A stretch of DNA of 64,000 nt from contig NZ_FQZM01000018.1 of assembly GCF_900142025.1 (NCBI RefSeq), forward strand, positions 1 to 64,000. Direction: 5' to 3'. The first letter of the stretch is position 1. Each line of letters opens with the position of its first letter. Source of the stretch: Desulfofundulus thermosubterraneus DSM 16057 (GTDB lineage Bacteria > Bacillota > Desulfotomaculia > Desulfotomaculales > Desulfovirgulaceae). The position numbers and the translations under genes are program-made. Of this stretch, positions 25,946-34,452 are shown one piece after another. Below the pieces are notes generated by a model. It made no database searches, was not told where the DNA came from, and was given only the letters and a program-made list of their open reading frames with translations.

Positions 25946-26626
25946 GTGGGAGAGTCGTTAGTTCCAATCTACATCATGGGGAAGCGCTACGAGGTACCCG
26001 AAGGACTTACTATTATGAAGGCCCTGGAATGGGCAGGTTACCAGCTTATCCGCGGCTGTGGTTGCCGGGGCGGTTTCTGCGGCGCCTGTGCCACGGTATA
26101 CCGGGTGCCCGGCAACTTCCGGATACAGGTCGGTTTGGCCTGCCAGACGCCGGTTACCCCCCATATGACCCTCATGCAATTGCCCTACTTCCCGGTCAAT
26201 AAAGCCATTTATGACCTTGACAAGGTGGGTTCACCTTTAGAAACTCTATTGCAGCTTTACCCCGAAGCCACCCGCTGCCTGGGGTGCAATACCTGCACCA
26301 GCGTTTGTCCGCAGAAATTACAGCCCATGTATTACGTGGCGGCGGCGCTGCGGGGGGATTTTGCCCGGGCGGCGGAACTGTCCTTTGATTGCATTATGTG
26401 CGGTCTCTGTGCCGCCCGCTGTCCGGCCCAGCTGGTGCCGTACAACATTGCCATCTTTGTCCGCCGTTACTACAGCAAACATATGAGGCCCAAACCCCAA
26501 CACCTGAAGGACCGGGTGGCCGAAATCCGGGCGGGCCTCCACGATCAGGCTCTGGCCGGGATTGCCGCTGCCAGTGAAGAAGAGTTGAAGAAGCTCTATT
26601 TAGAACGGGAATTTGAAAAGCTATAA
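25946..26626 (+). CDS. Fumarate-reductase-like iron-sulfur subunit
   Basis: 226 residues. The N-terminal [2Fe-2S] ferredoxin domain has the cysteines in GCGCRGGFCGACATVY and LACQTP. Two more clusters follow: CLGCNTCTSVCPQ (about 112-124) and CIMCGLCAARCPAQ (about 150-163). This is the SdhB/FrdB/TfrB order. Unlike archaeal TfrB it has no fused CCG (HdrB-like) domain; separate HdrC and HdrB genes at 30374-31678 may take that role. GTG 25946 follows AAGGAGG. It overlaps no coding sequence and sits tightly ahead of the flavoprotein. Confidence 0.85.
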   Translation: MGESLVPIYIMGKRYEVPEGLTIMKALEWAGYQLIRGCGCRGGFCGACATVYRVPGNFRIQVGLACQTPVTPHMTLMQLPYFPVNKAIYDLDKVGSPLETLLQLYPEATRCLGCNTCTSVCPQKLQPMYYVAAALRGDFARAAELSFDCIMCGLCAARCPAQLVPYNIAIFVRRYYSKHMRPKPQHLKDRVAEIRAGLHDQALAGIAAASEEELKKLYLEREFEKL

Positions 26627-26645
26627 TGCGGGGAGGAGATTTCAG

Positions 26646-28271
26646 GTGGGCTATCCCATAGAAATGCAGGAATCAATTCGCAAGCTGGAAGCTACCCGTG
26701 CCTTTCGCCTTCAGCAGGAAATTCCGCGCCTGACGCCGGAAGAAAAAACCCGCCTGCTCGAGCAATGCCACCCCGACTTCCGTCCGGATGGGATGCGGTC
26801 GGTAAGGGTAGGCCCCAATAAAGGCCAGCGCATGCAAAATGAACTGGTGGATATCCTGGAGGCCTACAGCCGTATTGACCCAGATCGTGTGGATCTCAGC
26901 CGTATAGATTACGATGTGGATGTCCTGGTGGTGGGCGGGGGTGGTGGGGGAGCAACTGCCGCCCTCATTGCCCACGAAAATGGAGCGCGGGTGCTTCTGG
27001 CCACCAAGCTGAGGTTGGGCGATGCCAATACCATGATGGCTGAAGGAGGTATTGCCGCCGCCACCCAGCCCAATGACTCTCCCTATTTACATTTTCTGGA
27101 TACCATTGGTGGAGGAAGGTTCCAGAATAAGCGGGAGCTGGTCTGGGCGCTGGTACACGATGCGCCCCTGATCGTGGAATGGCTGAAGGACCTGGGGGCC
27201 ATGTTTGATACCCACCCGAACGGGGATCTGGTGGTATCCTTTGCCGGGGGGCACTGCCGCCGCCGGGTGCACTCCTGCAAGGACTTAAGCGGTATGGAAT
27301 TTATGAGAGTTATTCGCGATGAGCTGTGGAACAGAAGGGTGGAAGTGCTGGAATTCAGTCCCGCGGTGGAACTTCTGCTGGACGAAAGAGGCCGCTGTGC
27401 GGGGGCCATTTTGATGAACCTGGAGACCCGCGAGCACATCATTGTCCGGGCCAGAGCGGTTATCCTGGCTACCGGCGGCATTGGCCGCCTGCACCCCAAT
27501 AAATTCCCCACCACGAACCATTACGGTGCCACTGCCGACGGGCTGGTGATTGCTTACCGGGCCGGAGCCCGCCTTTTGCACATGGACGCCATTCAGTACC
27601 ATCCTACCGGTGCCGCCTGGCCGGAGCAGATGTTGGGTCAGCTGATCACCGAGGCCCTGCGGGGCAACGGTGCCCAGTTGGTGAACGTACACGGGGAAAG
27701 GTTTATCAACGAACTGGAAACCCGCGACGTAACCTCTTCGGCCATCATCCGGGAAGTACGGGACAGGAAAAATGGGGTACGCACACCCACGGGTATGGAG
27801 GGGGTGTGGCTGGATACACCTCTAATTGATATCCGCGGTGGAGTGGGAAAACTGGACCGGATGTTTGCCGGCATAGTGCACCGGTTTCGCGAATACGGCA
27901 TTGACGTTCACAAAGAGCCCATCCTTGTCTTTCCAACACAGCATTACCAGAATGGTGGTATCGAGATCGATCCTGAAGGGAGAACAGATATACCCGGCCT
28001 TTTTGCGGCCGGCGAGGTGGCGGGAGGAGTGCAGGGCAGGAACCGTCTGGGCGGGAACTCCCTGGTGGACATTTTTGTCTTTGGCCGGCGGGCCGGACAG
28101 GCAGCGGCGCTTTTTGTCAGGGAGGGTCCTTCACCTGGAAAGCTTACGCTGGAACACGTGCGCCGTTATCATCGGGAACTGGCAGCCGAAGGTATTGAAA
28201 AGGGGCGCGTCTCGCCGCTGTTGCTTCCCGATTATACCCGTCCCGAAGTTAAAGAGCGTCGCTATAGTTAA
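26646..28271 (+). CDS. Fumarate-reductase/succinate-dehydrogenase-like flavoprotein
   Basis: About 541 residues. A roughly 90-residue N-terminal extension precedes the FAD dinucleotide fold (DVLVVGGGGGGATAALIAHE). SdhA/NadB-type motifs follow: GDANTMMAEGGIAAA, GGHCRRRVH, MDAIQYHPTG, ITEALRGNGA, and PTQHYQNGGIEID, where His and Arg residues bind a dicarboxylate or tricarboxylate. The end is GLFAAGEVAGGVQGRNRLGGNSLVD. Candidate reactions are fumarate/succinate or tricarballylate/cis-aconitate (TcuA-like). The preferred GTG start at 26646 sits seven nt after GGAGGAG. The usual membrane anchor is absent, so it is probably cytoplasmic. Confidence 0.82.
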   Translation: MGYPIEMQESIRKLEATRAFRLQQEIPRLTPEEKTRLLEQCHPDFRPDGMRSVRVGPNKGQRMQNELVDILEAYSRIDPDRVDLSRIDYDVDVLVVGGGGGGATAALIAHENGARVLLATKLRLGDANTMMAEGGIAAATQPNDSPYLHFLDTIGGGRFQNKRELVWALVHDAPLIVEWLKDLGAMFDTHPNGDLVVSFAGGHCRRRVHSCKDLSGMEFMRVIRDELWNRRVEVLEFSPAVELLLDERGRCAGAILMNLETREHIIVRARAVILATGGIGRLHPNKFPTTNHYGATADGLVIAYRAGARLLHMDAIQYHPTGAAWPEQMLGQLITEALRGNGAQLVNVHGERFINELETRDVTSSAIIREVRDRKNGVRTPTGMEGVWLDTPLIDIRGGVGKLDRMFAGIVHRFREYGIDVHKEPILVFPTQHYQNGGIEIDPEGRTDIPGLFAAGEVAGGVQGRNRLGGNSLVDIFVFGRRAGQAAALFVREGPSPGKLTLEHVRRYHRELAAEGIEKGRVSPLLLPDYTRPEVKERRYS

Positions 28272-28299
28272 ATTATTAATGATATAATTGGGATGACAA

Positions 28300-28350
28300 G
28301 CATTTGCCTTTACCGGAGAGGCGTGTCAACGGCAGGCAAGTGCTATTTTT
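28300..28350 (+). terminator. Hairpin plus T-run between the flavoprotein and aconitase genes
   Basis: GCATTTGCCT (28300-28309) pairs with AGGCAAGTGC (28334-28343), one G-U, across a 24-nt loop, followed by TATTTTT. A TATAAT box at 28282-28287 lies just upstream, so this may be an attenuator in a fresh leader as well as a partial terminator for the upstream genes. Confidence 0.6.
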
Positions 28351-28371
28351 AGGACGGAAGAGGTGGTATTT

Positions 28372-30294
28372 ATGGGCTACAATCTCACCCAAAAGATCCT
28401 GCTCAATCACCTGGTTTCCGGTACCCTGCAGCCGGGTCAGGAGATCGCCATTAAGATAGATCAAACCCTTACCCAGGATGCTACCGGTACCATGGCTTAC
28501 CTGCAGTTTGAGGCTATGGGGATCCCCCGGGTCAAAACAGAACTTTCCGTATCCTATGTGGATCATAATACCCTGCAGACTGGCTTTGAAAATGCCGACG
28601 ACCACCGGTTTTTACAAAGTACGGCCGCTAAATACGGGGCTTATTTCTCCAGGGCGGGCAACGGCATCTGCCACCAGGTTCACCTGGAGAGGTTCGGCGT
28701 ACCCGGCAAAACCCTGCTGGGATCGGACAGCCATACCCCCACGGCCGGGGGCCTGGGTATGCTGGCCATTGGGGTTGGCGGCCTGGACGTGGCGGTGGCC
28801 ATGGGCGGAGGTCCTTTCCATATGGTGATGCCCAGGGTGGTCAACGTCCGGCTGCACGGCCGGCTGGCGCCGTGGGCCACGGCCAAGGACGTGATCCTGG
28901 AGGTTTTACGCCGCCTTACCGTTAAGGGTGGGGTGGGCAAGATCCTGGAGTACGGCGGGGAAGGGATCAAATACCTTACCGTGCCTGAACGGGCTACCAT
29001 AACCAACATGGGGGCGGAGACGGGTGCCACCACTTCCATTTTCCCCAGTGACGAAGTAACCAGGGCTTTTTTACGGGCCCAGGGCCGGGAAGAGGTCTGG
29101 GTGGAACTGGGGCCGGATCCGGATGCCGCATATGATGAAGTGCTGGATATTGATCTCAGTTCACTGGAGCCCCTGGTGGCCTGCCCCCACAGCCCCGACA
29201 ATGTAAAGCCGGTGCGCGAGGTGGGGCCGCTGGCCGTGGACCAGGTGGTCATCGGCAGCTGTACCAACTCTTCTTACCTGGATTTGATGAAGGTTGCGGC
29301 CATCCTCAAGGGGAAAGTGGTGCATCCCCGGGTAAGTCTCGTTATCGCCCCCGGCTCCCGGCAGGTATATGCCATGCTGGCACAAAACGGTGCCCTGGCG
29401 GATCTGGTGGCCGCCGGTGCCCGGATCCTGGAGTGCGCCTGCGGGCCGTGCATTGGCATGGGGCAGGCCCCCCCTTCCGGCGGGGTTTCGGTGCGCACCA
29501 TTAACCGGAACTTCAAGGGACGCAGCGGTACGGCCGATGCCCGGGTGTACCTGGCAAGCCCGGAAACCGCGGCAGCAACTGCCCTTACGGGCAGGCTGAC
29601 CGATCCAAGGGAACTGGGTGACCCTCCGGAAATCGCGCTGCCTGAAAGATTCCATGTGGATGACCGCATGATCTTACCCCCTGCTGATAACCCGGATGAC
29701 GTGGAAATCGTGCGCGGTCCAAACATAAAGCCCCTGCCGGTGGCCGAACCTCTACCCCGGAGCATACAGGGCCGGGTGCTCATTAAGGTGGGCGACAACA
29801 TCACCACCGACCACATTATGCCGGCCGGGGCCAAGGTGTTGCCCCTGCGTTCCAATATCCCGGCCATGGCCGAGTATGTTTTTGCCGCCGTAGATCCTTC
29901 TTTCCCCCGCAGGGCCAGGGAGGCCGGGGGCGGGATTATCGTGGGCGGGGAAAATTACGGCCAGGGCTCCAGCCGGGAGCATGCGGCGCTTGTTCCCATG
30001 TACCTGGGTGTGAAAGCCGTGCTGGCCAAATCCTTTGCCCGCATTCACCGGGACAACCTGATCAACTTTGGTATTCTGCCCATCACCTTCATTGAGCCTG
30101 CAGATTACGACAGGTTGGAGCAGGACGATGTGCTGCAGATCGATCAGGTACACCAGGCCCTGCAAGACGGAGCGGACCTGGAGGTTAAAAATGTCACCCG
30201 TAATTTTACCATTAAAGCACGGGCGCAGGTGACGCCCCGGCAGGTGGAGATCATCCTGGCGGGAGGTTTGCTTAATTATACGCGCAGGGGCTAG
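28372..30294 (+). CDS. acn: Aconitate hydratase
   Basis: 640 residues, the short AcnA-like form with the mobile domain at the C-terminus. Cluster ligands are in IGSCTNSSYLDL and ECACGPCIGMGQ; substrate residues include DSHTPTAGGLGMLAIGVGG and the swivel-domain GGENYGQGSSREHAA. NITTDHIMPAG is the interdomain signature. It interconverts citrate, cis-aconitate and isocitrate through a [4Fe-4S] cluster. Related hydro-lyases act on 2-methylcitrate or homoaconitate, but the SCTNSSY and SSREHA texts fit aconitase. ATG 28372 follows GAAGAGGTGG. Length agrees with clostridial aconitases. Confidence 0.92.
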   Translation: MGYNLTQKILLNHLVSGTLQPGQEIAIKIDQTLTQDATGTMAYLQFEAMGIPRVKTELSVSYVDHNTLQTGFENADDHRFLQSTAAKYGAYFSRAGNGICHQVHLERFGVPGKTLLGSDSHTPTAGGLGMLAIGVGGLDVAVAMGGGPFHMVMPRVVNVRLHGRLAPWATAKDVILEVLRRLTVKGGVGKILEYGGEGIKYLTVPERATITNMGAETGATTSIFPSDEVTRAFLRAQGREEVWVELGPDPDAAYDEVLDIDLSSLEPLVACPHSPDNVKPVREVGPLAVDQVVIGSCTNSSYLDLMKVAAILKGKVVHPRVSLVIAPGSRQVYAMLAQNGALADLVAAGARILECACGPCIGMGQAPPSGGVSVRTINRNFKGRSGTADARVYLASPETAAATALTGRLTDPRELGDPPEIALPERFHVDDRMILPPADNPDDVEIVRGPNIKPLPVAEPLPRSIQGRVLIKVGDNITTDHIMPAGAKVLPLRSNIPAMAEYVFAAVDPSFPRRAREAGGGIIVGGENYGQGSSREHAALVPMYLGVKAVLAKSFARIHRDNLINFGILPITFIEPADYDRLEQDDVLQIDQVHQALQDGADLEVKNVTRNFTIKARAQVTPRQVEIILAGGLLNYTRRG

Positions 30295-30373
30295 AACATG
30301 CGTAACAGGGAGCACCAGTGCTTGACATGAAATAAGGACGGTTACGGTATCCGGAAATAATTAAAGGAGCCCG

Positions 30374-30781
30374 ATGCCAATGGCTATGGAACTATCAAAC
30401 AAAATGAGTCGGGAGATCATTGAGCGAATTAAGGAAATTAGCGGGCAGGATCCGTATTTATGCATGCAGTGCGGCACCTGCAGTGCGGGATGTACGGGCA
30501 GGGAGATCATGGAACTGTTACCCCGGCAGGTCATGCGCCTGATCCAGTTGGGTAACGCCCAAGCCCTGCACTGCCGCTCCATTTGGGTCTGCAGCACCTG
30601 TTTGCTTTGTACCGCCCGCTGCCCGCGGGGTATAGATCTGGCCCGGTTAATGGAAGCTCTACGGGTAATCAACCTGCGCTTGGGCAGGGAAGTGCTGGTT
30701 GCAGAGAAAATACCGGTGGAATTGCTCACCCGGGTTCCCCAGATGGCCTTGACCAGTGGTTTTCGCAAGCTGAGCGCTTGA
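30374..30781 (+). CDS. hdrC: HdrC-like [4Fe-4S] protein
   Basis: 135 residues. Two [4Fe-4S] motifs, CMQCGTCSAGCTG (about 30-42) and CSTCLLCTARCPRG (about 74-87), lie in an all-helical ferredoxin of the heterodisulfide reductase C type. It should carry electrons between an HdrB-like partner and another redox enzyme. ATG 30374 follows AAAGGAG; ATG 30380 is equally possible. It is followed 18 nt later by the hdrB-like gene. No hdrA is in the window, so flavin-based bifurcation by a full Hdr is not supported here. Confidence 0.85.
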   Translation: MPMAMELSNKMSREIIERIKEISGQDPYLCMQCGTCSAGCTGREIMELLPRQVMRLIQLGNAQALHCRSIWVCSTCLLCTARCPRGIDLARLMEALRVINLRLGREVLVAEKIPVELLTRVPQMALTSGFRKLSA

Positions 30782-30799
30782 AAAGGGGGGCATAGGGAT

Positions 30800-31678
30800 A
30801 TGAAAATACCATATTTTCCGGGATGTACGTTATACAATAAAGCAAGAGGTCTGGATAATTCTACCCGGGCCTCCCTGGCCGCTCTGGGGGTGGAGCTGGC
30901 CGAGCTGCCCCAGTGGACCTGCTGCGGAACGGTATTTCCCCTGGCCCGGGATAATTACATGGGCATGGTCGCAGCGGCGCGTATTTTGGCCGGTGTCGCC
31001 GGAGAAGGAGAAGACAGGCTGCTTACAGTTTGCTCCTTCTGCTATAACGTTCTAAAACGAGTAAATTATGAAATGCAACATAATCTGGAGGCCAGGCAAA
31101 AGCTCAATGATTATTTAGAAGAGAATTATGGCGGGGAAATACAGGTGGTCCATCCACTGGAAATTTGCAAAGAAGACGTGGGGTTTAACGCTATCCAGGC
31201 TAAAACGAGCCGTAACTTGAAAGGGCTTAAGGTGGCCTGTTATTACGGTTGCATGCTTGTGCGGCCTGCTTTGGAGATGGGTTTTGACGATCCGGAGAAC
31301 CCCACCATCATGGAAGAGATGGTTGCCGCCCTTGGCGCGGAAGTAGTGGAATACCCCCATAAAACAACCTGCTGTGGCTCCTACCAGGTGCTGCACGAAA
31401 ATGACCTGGTGAGGCAAAGGGTACGGGACATTCTCAACTCCGCCGTTGCCAAAGGGGCGGAAGCAATCATCACCAGTTGCCCCTTGTGCCAGTTTAACCT
31501 GGACTGGCTGCAGGAAAAAATCCTGGAGCTAAACACCGGCTTTCGCCAAATCCCCGTCCTGTATTTCACCCAGCTTCTGGGGGTGGCCCTGGAACTCCCC
31601 CGGGAAAGCCTGGGACTGGAGCAGCATTACGTAGATCCCCGGCCCTTATTGCTGGGGGCTATGCCTCCTCTTCGGTAA
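30800..31678 (+). CDS. hdrB: HdrB-like CCG-domain protein
   Basis: 292 residues with two CCG-type cysteine clusters: CTLYNK, TCCGTVF and CSFCYN in the first half, and CYYGC, TTCCGSYQ and CPLCQFNLD in the second. These bind non-cubane [4Fe-4S] clusters in HdrB, where disulfide chemistry takes place. In bacteria such proteins couple flavoproteins to thiols or menaquinone. Its position after the fumarate-reductase-like subunits and aconitase suggests it is the electron acceptor for the flavoprotein, like the fused C-terminal domain of archaeal TfrB; this is inference. Confidence 0.87.
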   Translation: MKIPYFPGCTLYNKARGLDNSTRASLAALGVELAELPQWTCCGTVFPLARDNYMGMVAAARILAGVAGEGEDRLLTVCSFCYNVLKRVNYEMQHNLEARQKLNDYLEENYGGEIQVVHPLEICKEDVGFNAIQAKTSRNLKGLKVACYYGCMLVRPALEMGFDDPENPTIMEEMVAALGAEVVEYPHKTTCCGSYQVLHENDLVRQRVRDILNSAVAKGAEAIITSCPLCQFNLDWLQEKILELNTGFRQIPVLYFTQLLGVALELPRESLGLEQHYVDPRPLLLGAMPPLR

Positions 31679-31766
31679 AGGCGGCGAGAACCTCCCGTGC
31701 CTCCTGGATTCTTGCCGCCGGCACCCATATTTCCAGGACGACCACCGGACCCATGATAACTTTCAA
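31659..31766 (-). pseudogene. Possible remnant of a DUF2007-like small protein
   Basis: On the minus strand a 35-codon open stretch, from a TTG at 31766, reads MGPVVVLEIWVPAARIQEA and then AREVLAAFTEEEA before TAG. The end resembles the C-terminus of DUF2007-type proteins (xVxVLVPEEDxEEARxLL), while the N-terminal half is missing. It overlaps the end of hdrB by 20 nt. It may be chance. Confidence 0.25.
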
Positions 31767-31843
31767 GCAGCGGTTGATACCGGAGTATTATTTTTTAATT
31801 ATTCTTTCCGGCCCGGCCGTATTTTTGTATACCATTTTGGCCC

Positions 31844-32578
31844 TTAGAATAACGTCGTGGCCAGGGAATAAATGGCTACCAGGGTGACCAGCAGGGGTAC
31901 CCCCCGGCGAAAGAGTTCCTGGGATACCCGGGGGAAAATGCCGAAACCCAGCGCCTGGCCCAGCAGGGCAAAGGGGACCAGGGAGAGGGCGGTCAGGATG
32001 GTCTGCCGCTCCAGGGCCTGCACGGCCAGCAGAAGGAGCAGGCTGGCGGGGTAAACCAGGCAGAAATAGGCGGCGGTGGTGGCTCGGAACTGCTCCTTGG
32101 GCACTTCCTGGTGATTTAAAAAGAGCACCACGGGAGGGCCGGGCATGCCCACACTGGCCCCTAAAAAGCCGCCCGCAGCTCCCACTATGGCTTCGGTCCA
32201 GGAGCCAAAAGACTTACGGGGAACCCAGTCCAGGAGGAGGGCCAGGGCAAAGGCCAGAGTGACCAGGGCAATGATGATTTTAAGCCTGGTGACGTCGAAG
32301 TGGATAAAAACATAGGCTCCCAGGGGTATGCCGGCCAGACCGCCCAGAGACAGGTTTCTGGCCATGGGCTTGATGATGTTCTTCCGTACCTGGTACGTGA
32401 GGAGGGCCAGCGAACAAAAAGAAATGACCATGGTCATACCCACGGCAGTGTGGGCGTTGTAGGCCAGCACCAGCAGGGGGACGAGAATGAGGGCCGCGCC
32501 AAAACCCGTCACGGCCTGCAGGGTGGTGGCCAGGGTTACGGCCAGGGCGGCCACCAGCCAGGAAAGGGAGAAAATCAA
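31844..32578 (-). CDS. Sulfite exporter TauE/SafE family protein
   Basis: 244 residues, about eight hydrophobic helices. The start LVAALAVTLATTLQAVTGFGAALI and the mid-protein AIVGAAGGFLGASVGMPGPPVVLFL are the two symmetric family motifs (TGFGxALI; GxxGMxGPPVVL). TauE/SafE proteins are predicted anion exporters for sulfite, sulfonate or organosulfur compounds. A role in sulfite or thiosulfate handling would suit a sulfate reducer but cannot be shown here. The gene is transcribed towards hdrB and away from ddl. Confidence 0.87.
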   Translation of the reverse strand: MIFSLSWLVAALAVTLATTLQAVTGFGAALILVPLLVLAYNAHTAVGMTMVISFCSLALLTYQVRKNIIKPMARNLSLGGLAGIPLGAYVFIHFDVTRLKIIIALVTLAFALALLLDWVPRKSFGSWTEAIVGAAGGFLGASVGMPGPPVVLFLNHQEVPKEQFRATTAAYFCLVYPASLLLLLAVQALERQTILTALSLVPFALLGQALGFGIFPRVSQELFRRGVPLLVTLVAIYSLATTLF

Positions 32579-33249
32579 AGGAATCCCTCCAGAATAGTGC
32601 AGTATTGAAATGGGGTAACTGCTCCGTTAAACCGTGTGGCTACAGTCATCCGTCAAGAGCCATAGCCTCTAATTTTGCCCGCCATGGTTCTGCCGGTGCG
32701 AAGGGCGGGTGGGCCCGGCACTGGCCTGAACCGGTTTGGCCAGATACACGAAAGGCAAAACGTATACTTTAAATTATATACCAGATATGGGGTAATGGGT
32801 TTGGTTTTATTAGTGGGCCCGGCCCTGCGGGGGAGCCATGTCGTGGCCGGGACAGGGAAGGTTCGATTTCTGGAGATTCTCGGTTTGGTTTTAAACCCGT
32901 TCAACCGGATTCTCCAGCCCATGCGGATGGCCCTTTAGCGAGTGGTGCCTGGCAGTTTACCGGGATGGGGACCTGGTGATTAAGCTCCGGAGGTTCAGGT
33001 TTCCACTGGTATTGGTCAGTGGATCAGTTTGTTTGAGTGCCGGCATTTAGTAAATTAACCCCAGGGGATTTGCTACCCCTGGGGTTTCTTCGTTTCTTTA
33101 AGTCGGCGGCCGGTTATAATCCCGGTGTGAACCCATCCCGCCCTTTTTTATGGTATACTTATGATATTCCGGTATCATTGATGGGAAATAAATCTAAAAA
33201 GGAGCAAGTTCGAATAGATTATTACAAAACTATGGTGGGAGGATGGCCG
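32579..33249. other. 671-bp intergenic region upstream of ddl
   Basis: No convincing gene. It contains an AT-rich patch at 32757-32783, several GC-rich inverted stretches (for example around 32865-32917, where GGAGATTCTCGG faces CCGGATTCTCC) and a strong terminator-like hairpin at 33057-33087. A TATAAT at 33115-33120 and a TATACT near 33153 could be ddl promoter elements without clear -35 boxes. Confidence 0.4.
33057..33090 (+). terminator. Strong hairpin with T-rich tail upstream of ddl
   Basis: AACCCCAGGGG (33057-33067) / CCCCTGGGGTT (33076-33086) then TCTTCGTTTCTTT. A perfect 11-bp stem with no obvious gene just upstream, so it may end a leader RNA or an unrecognised short transcript. Confidence 0.65.
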
Positions 33250-34368
33250 ATGGCAAAAAAACGGGTGGCGGTCATTTTTGGCGGGCGTTCTGGAGAACAC
33301 CAGGTCTCCTTAAACTCGGCGGCTTCGGTGATTGGCGCCCTGGATAAAGATAGGTACGAGGTTATTCCCGTGGCTATTACTCCGGAAGGAAAATGGTTCG
33401 CAGGTGTTGAGCCGGCACAAATGCTGGCCGGACAGGACCCGGAGCAACTGGGGCAAAGGGTCGCTCTGCTGGCAGACCCCACTTATGGGGGCCTGGCTCC
33501 TGTAGGGGATGGAAGCGTAAGAGTGGAACAGTTGCGCCCCATCGACGTGGCCATTCCGGTATTGCACGGCACCTTTGGCGAGGATGGTACCGTCCAGGGG
33601 CTTCTGGAGCTGGCCAATATCCCCTATGTCGGAGCGGGGGTGATGGCTTCGGCAGTGGGAATGGATAAGGTGATGATGAAGACCGTCTTTGCCCGGCACG
33701 ACCTGCCCCAGGTGCATTTCTGCCACTTCCTGCGCCGTGATTGGGAGCGGGATCCGGAGGCAGTACTGGACCGGGTGGAACAGCTGGGCTATCCCGTCTT
33801 TGTCAAGCCGGCCAACCTGGGTTCCAGTGTGGGCATATCCAAGGCGAGGAACCGGGAGGAACTGCGGCGGGCCATAGACCTGGCCGCCAGCTACGACCGT
33901 AAAATTATCGCGGAGGAATTTGCAGATGCCCGGGAGGTGGAAGTAAGCGTTCTGGGCAATGATGATCCCATGGCATCCCTGCCGGGGGAAATTATTCCCT
34001 TAAACGAATTCTACGATTATGAAGCCAAATACGTGGAGGGAAAATCCCGCCTGGTTATACCGGCCCGGTTGCCTGACGAAACCATGCTGGAACTGCAGAG
34101 ACTGGCCATCCGTGCCTTTAAGGCCCTGGACTGTGCCGGATTGGCCCGGGTGGATTTTTTCCTGCGTCGGGACAACGGGGCGGTGCTAATCAACGAAATC
34201 AACACCATTCCCGGGTTTACCCGCACCAGCATGTACCCTAAGATGTGGGAAGCCACCGGCATCCCCTATCAGGATTTGCTGGACCGGCTTATCGAGCTGG
34301 CCCTGGAAAGGCACCGGGAAAAGAACCGGTCCCGGACCACCTTCCAGCCTTCGGTGGCCGCCGGTTAA
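33250..34368 (+). CDS. ddl: D-alanine--D-alanine ligase
   Basis: About 372 residues, ATP-grasp ligase making the D-Ala-D-Ala end of peptidoglycan precursors. The start motif [22 protein letters not shown], the P-loop-like region [15 protein letters not shown], the [16 protein letters not shown] segment and the final [22 protein letters not shown] are all family features. An insertion after the first beta-alpha unit fits the DdlA/VanA-length class. ATG 33250 follows GGGAGG by eight nt; in-frame starts further upstream read through the terminator region. D-lactate specificity as in VanA is unlikely but not excluded. Confidence 0.92.
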   Translation: MAKKRVAVIFGGRSGEHQVSLNSAASVIGALDKDRYEVIPVAITPEGKWFAGVEPAQMLAGQDPEQLGQRVALLADPTYGGLAPVGDGSVRVEQLRPIDVAIPVLHGTFGEDGTVQGLLELANIPYVGAGVMASAVGMDKVMMKTVFARHDLPQVHFCHFLRRDWERDPEAVLDRVEQLGYPVFVKPANLGSSVGISKARNREELRRAIDLAASYDRKIIAEEFADAREVEVSVLGNDDPMASLPGEIIPLNEFYDYEAKYVEGKSRLVIPARLPDETMLELQRLAIRAFKALDCAGLARVDFFLRRDNGAVLINEINTIPGFTRTSMYPKMWEATGIPYQDLLDRLIELALERHREKNRSRTTFQPSVAAG

Positions 34369-34452
34369 AACCGGCCGGTTTTAACCGCATAACCCCTGCC
34401 CGGGACCGAAAAAATACCATATGCACAAGGCGTTTTTGGAGGAGCTGGTATC

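Noticed and set aside
32675-32938. 87-residue ORF in the gap before ddl
   Set aside because: No ribosome site, no recognisable family, and amino-acid composition like random GC-rich sequence.
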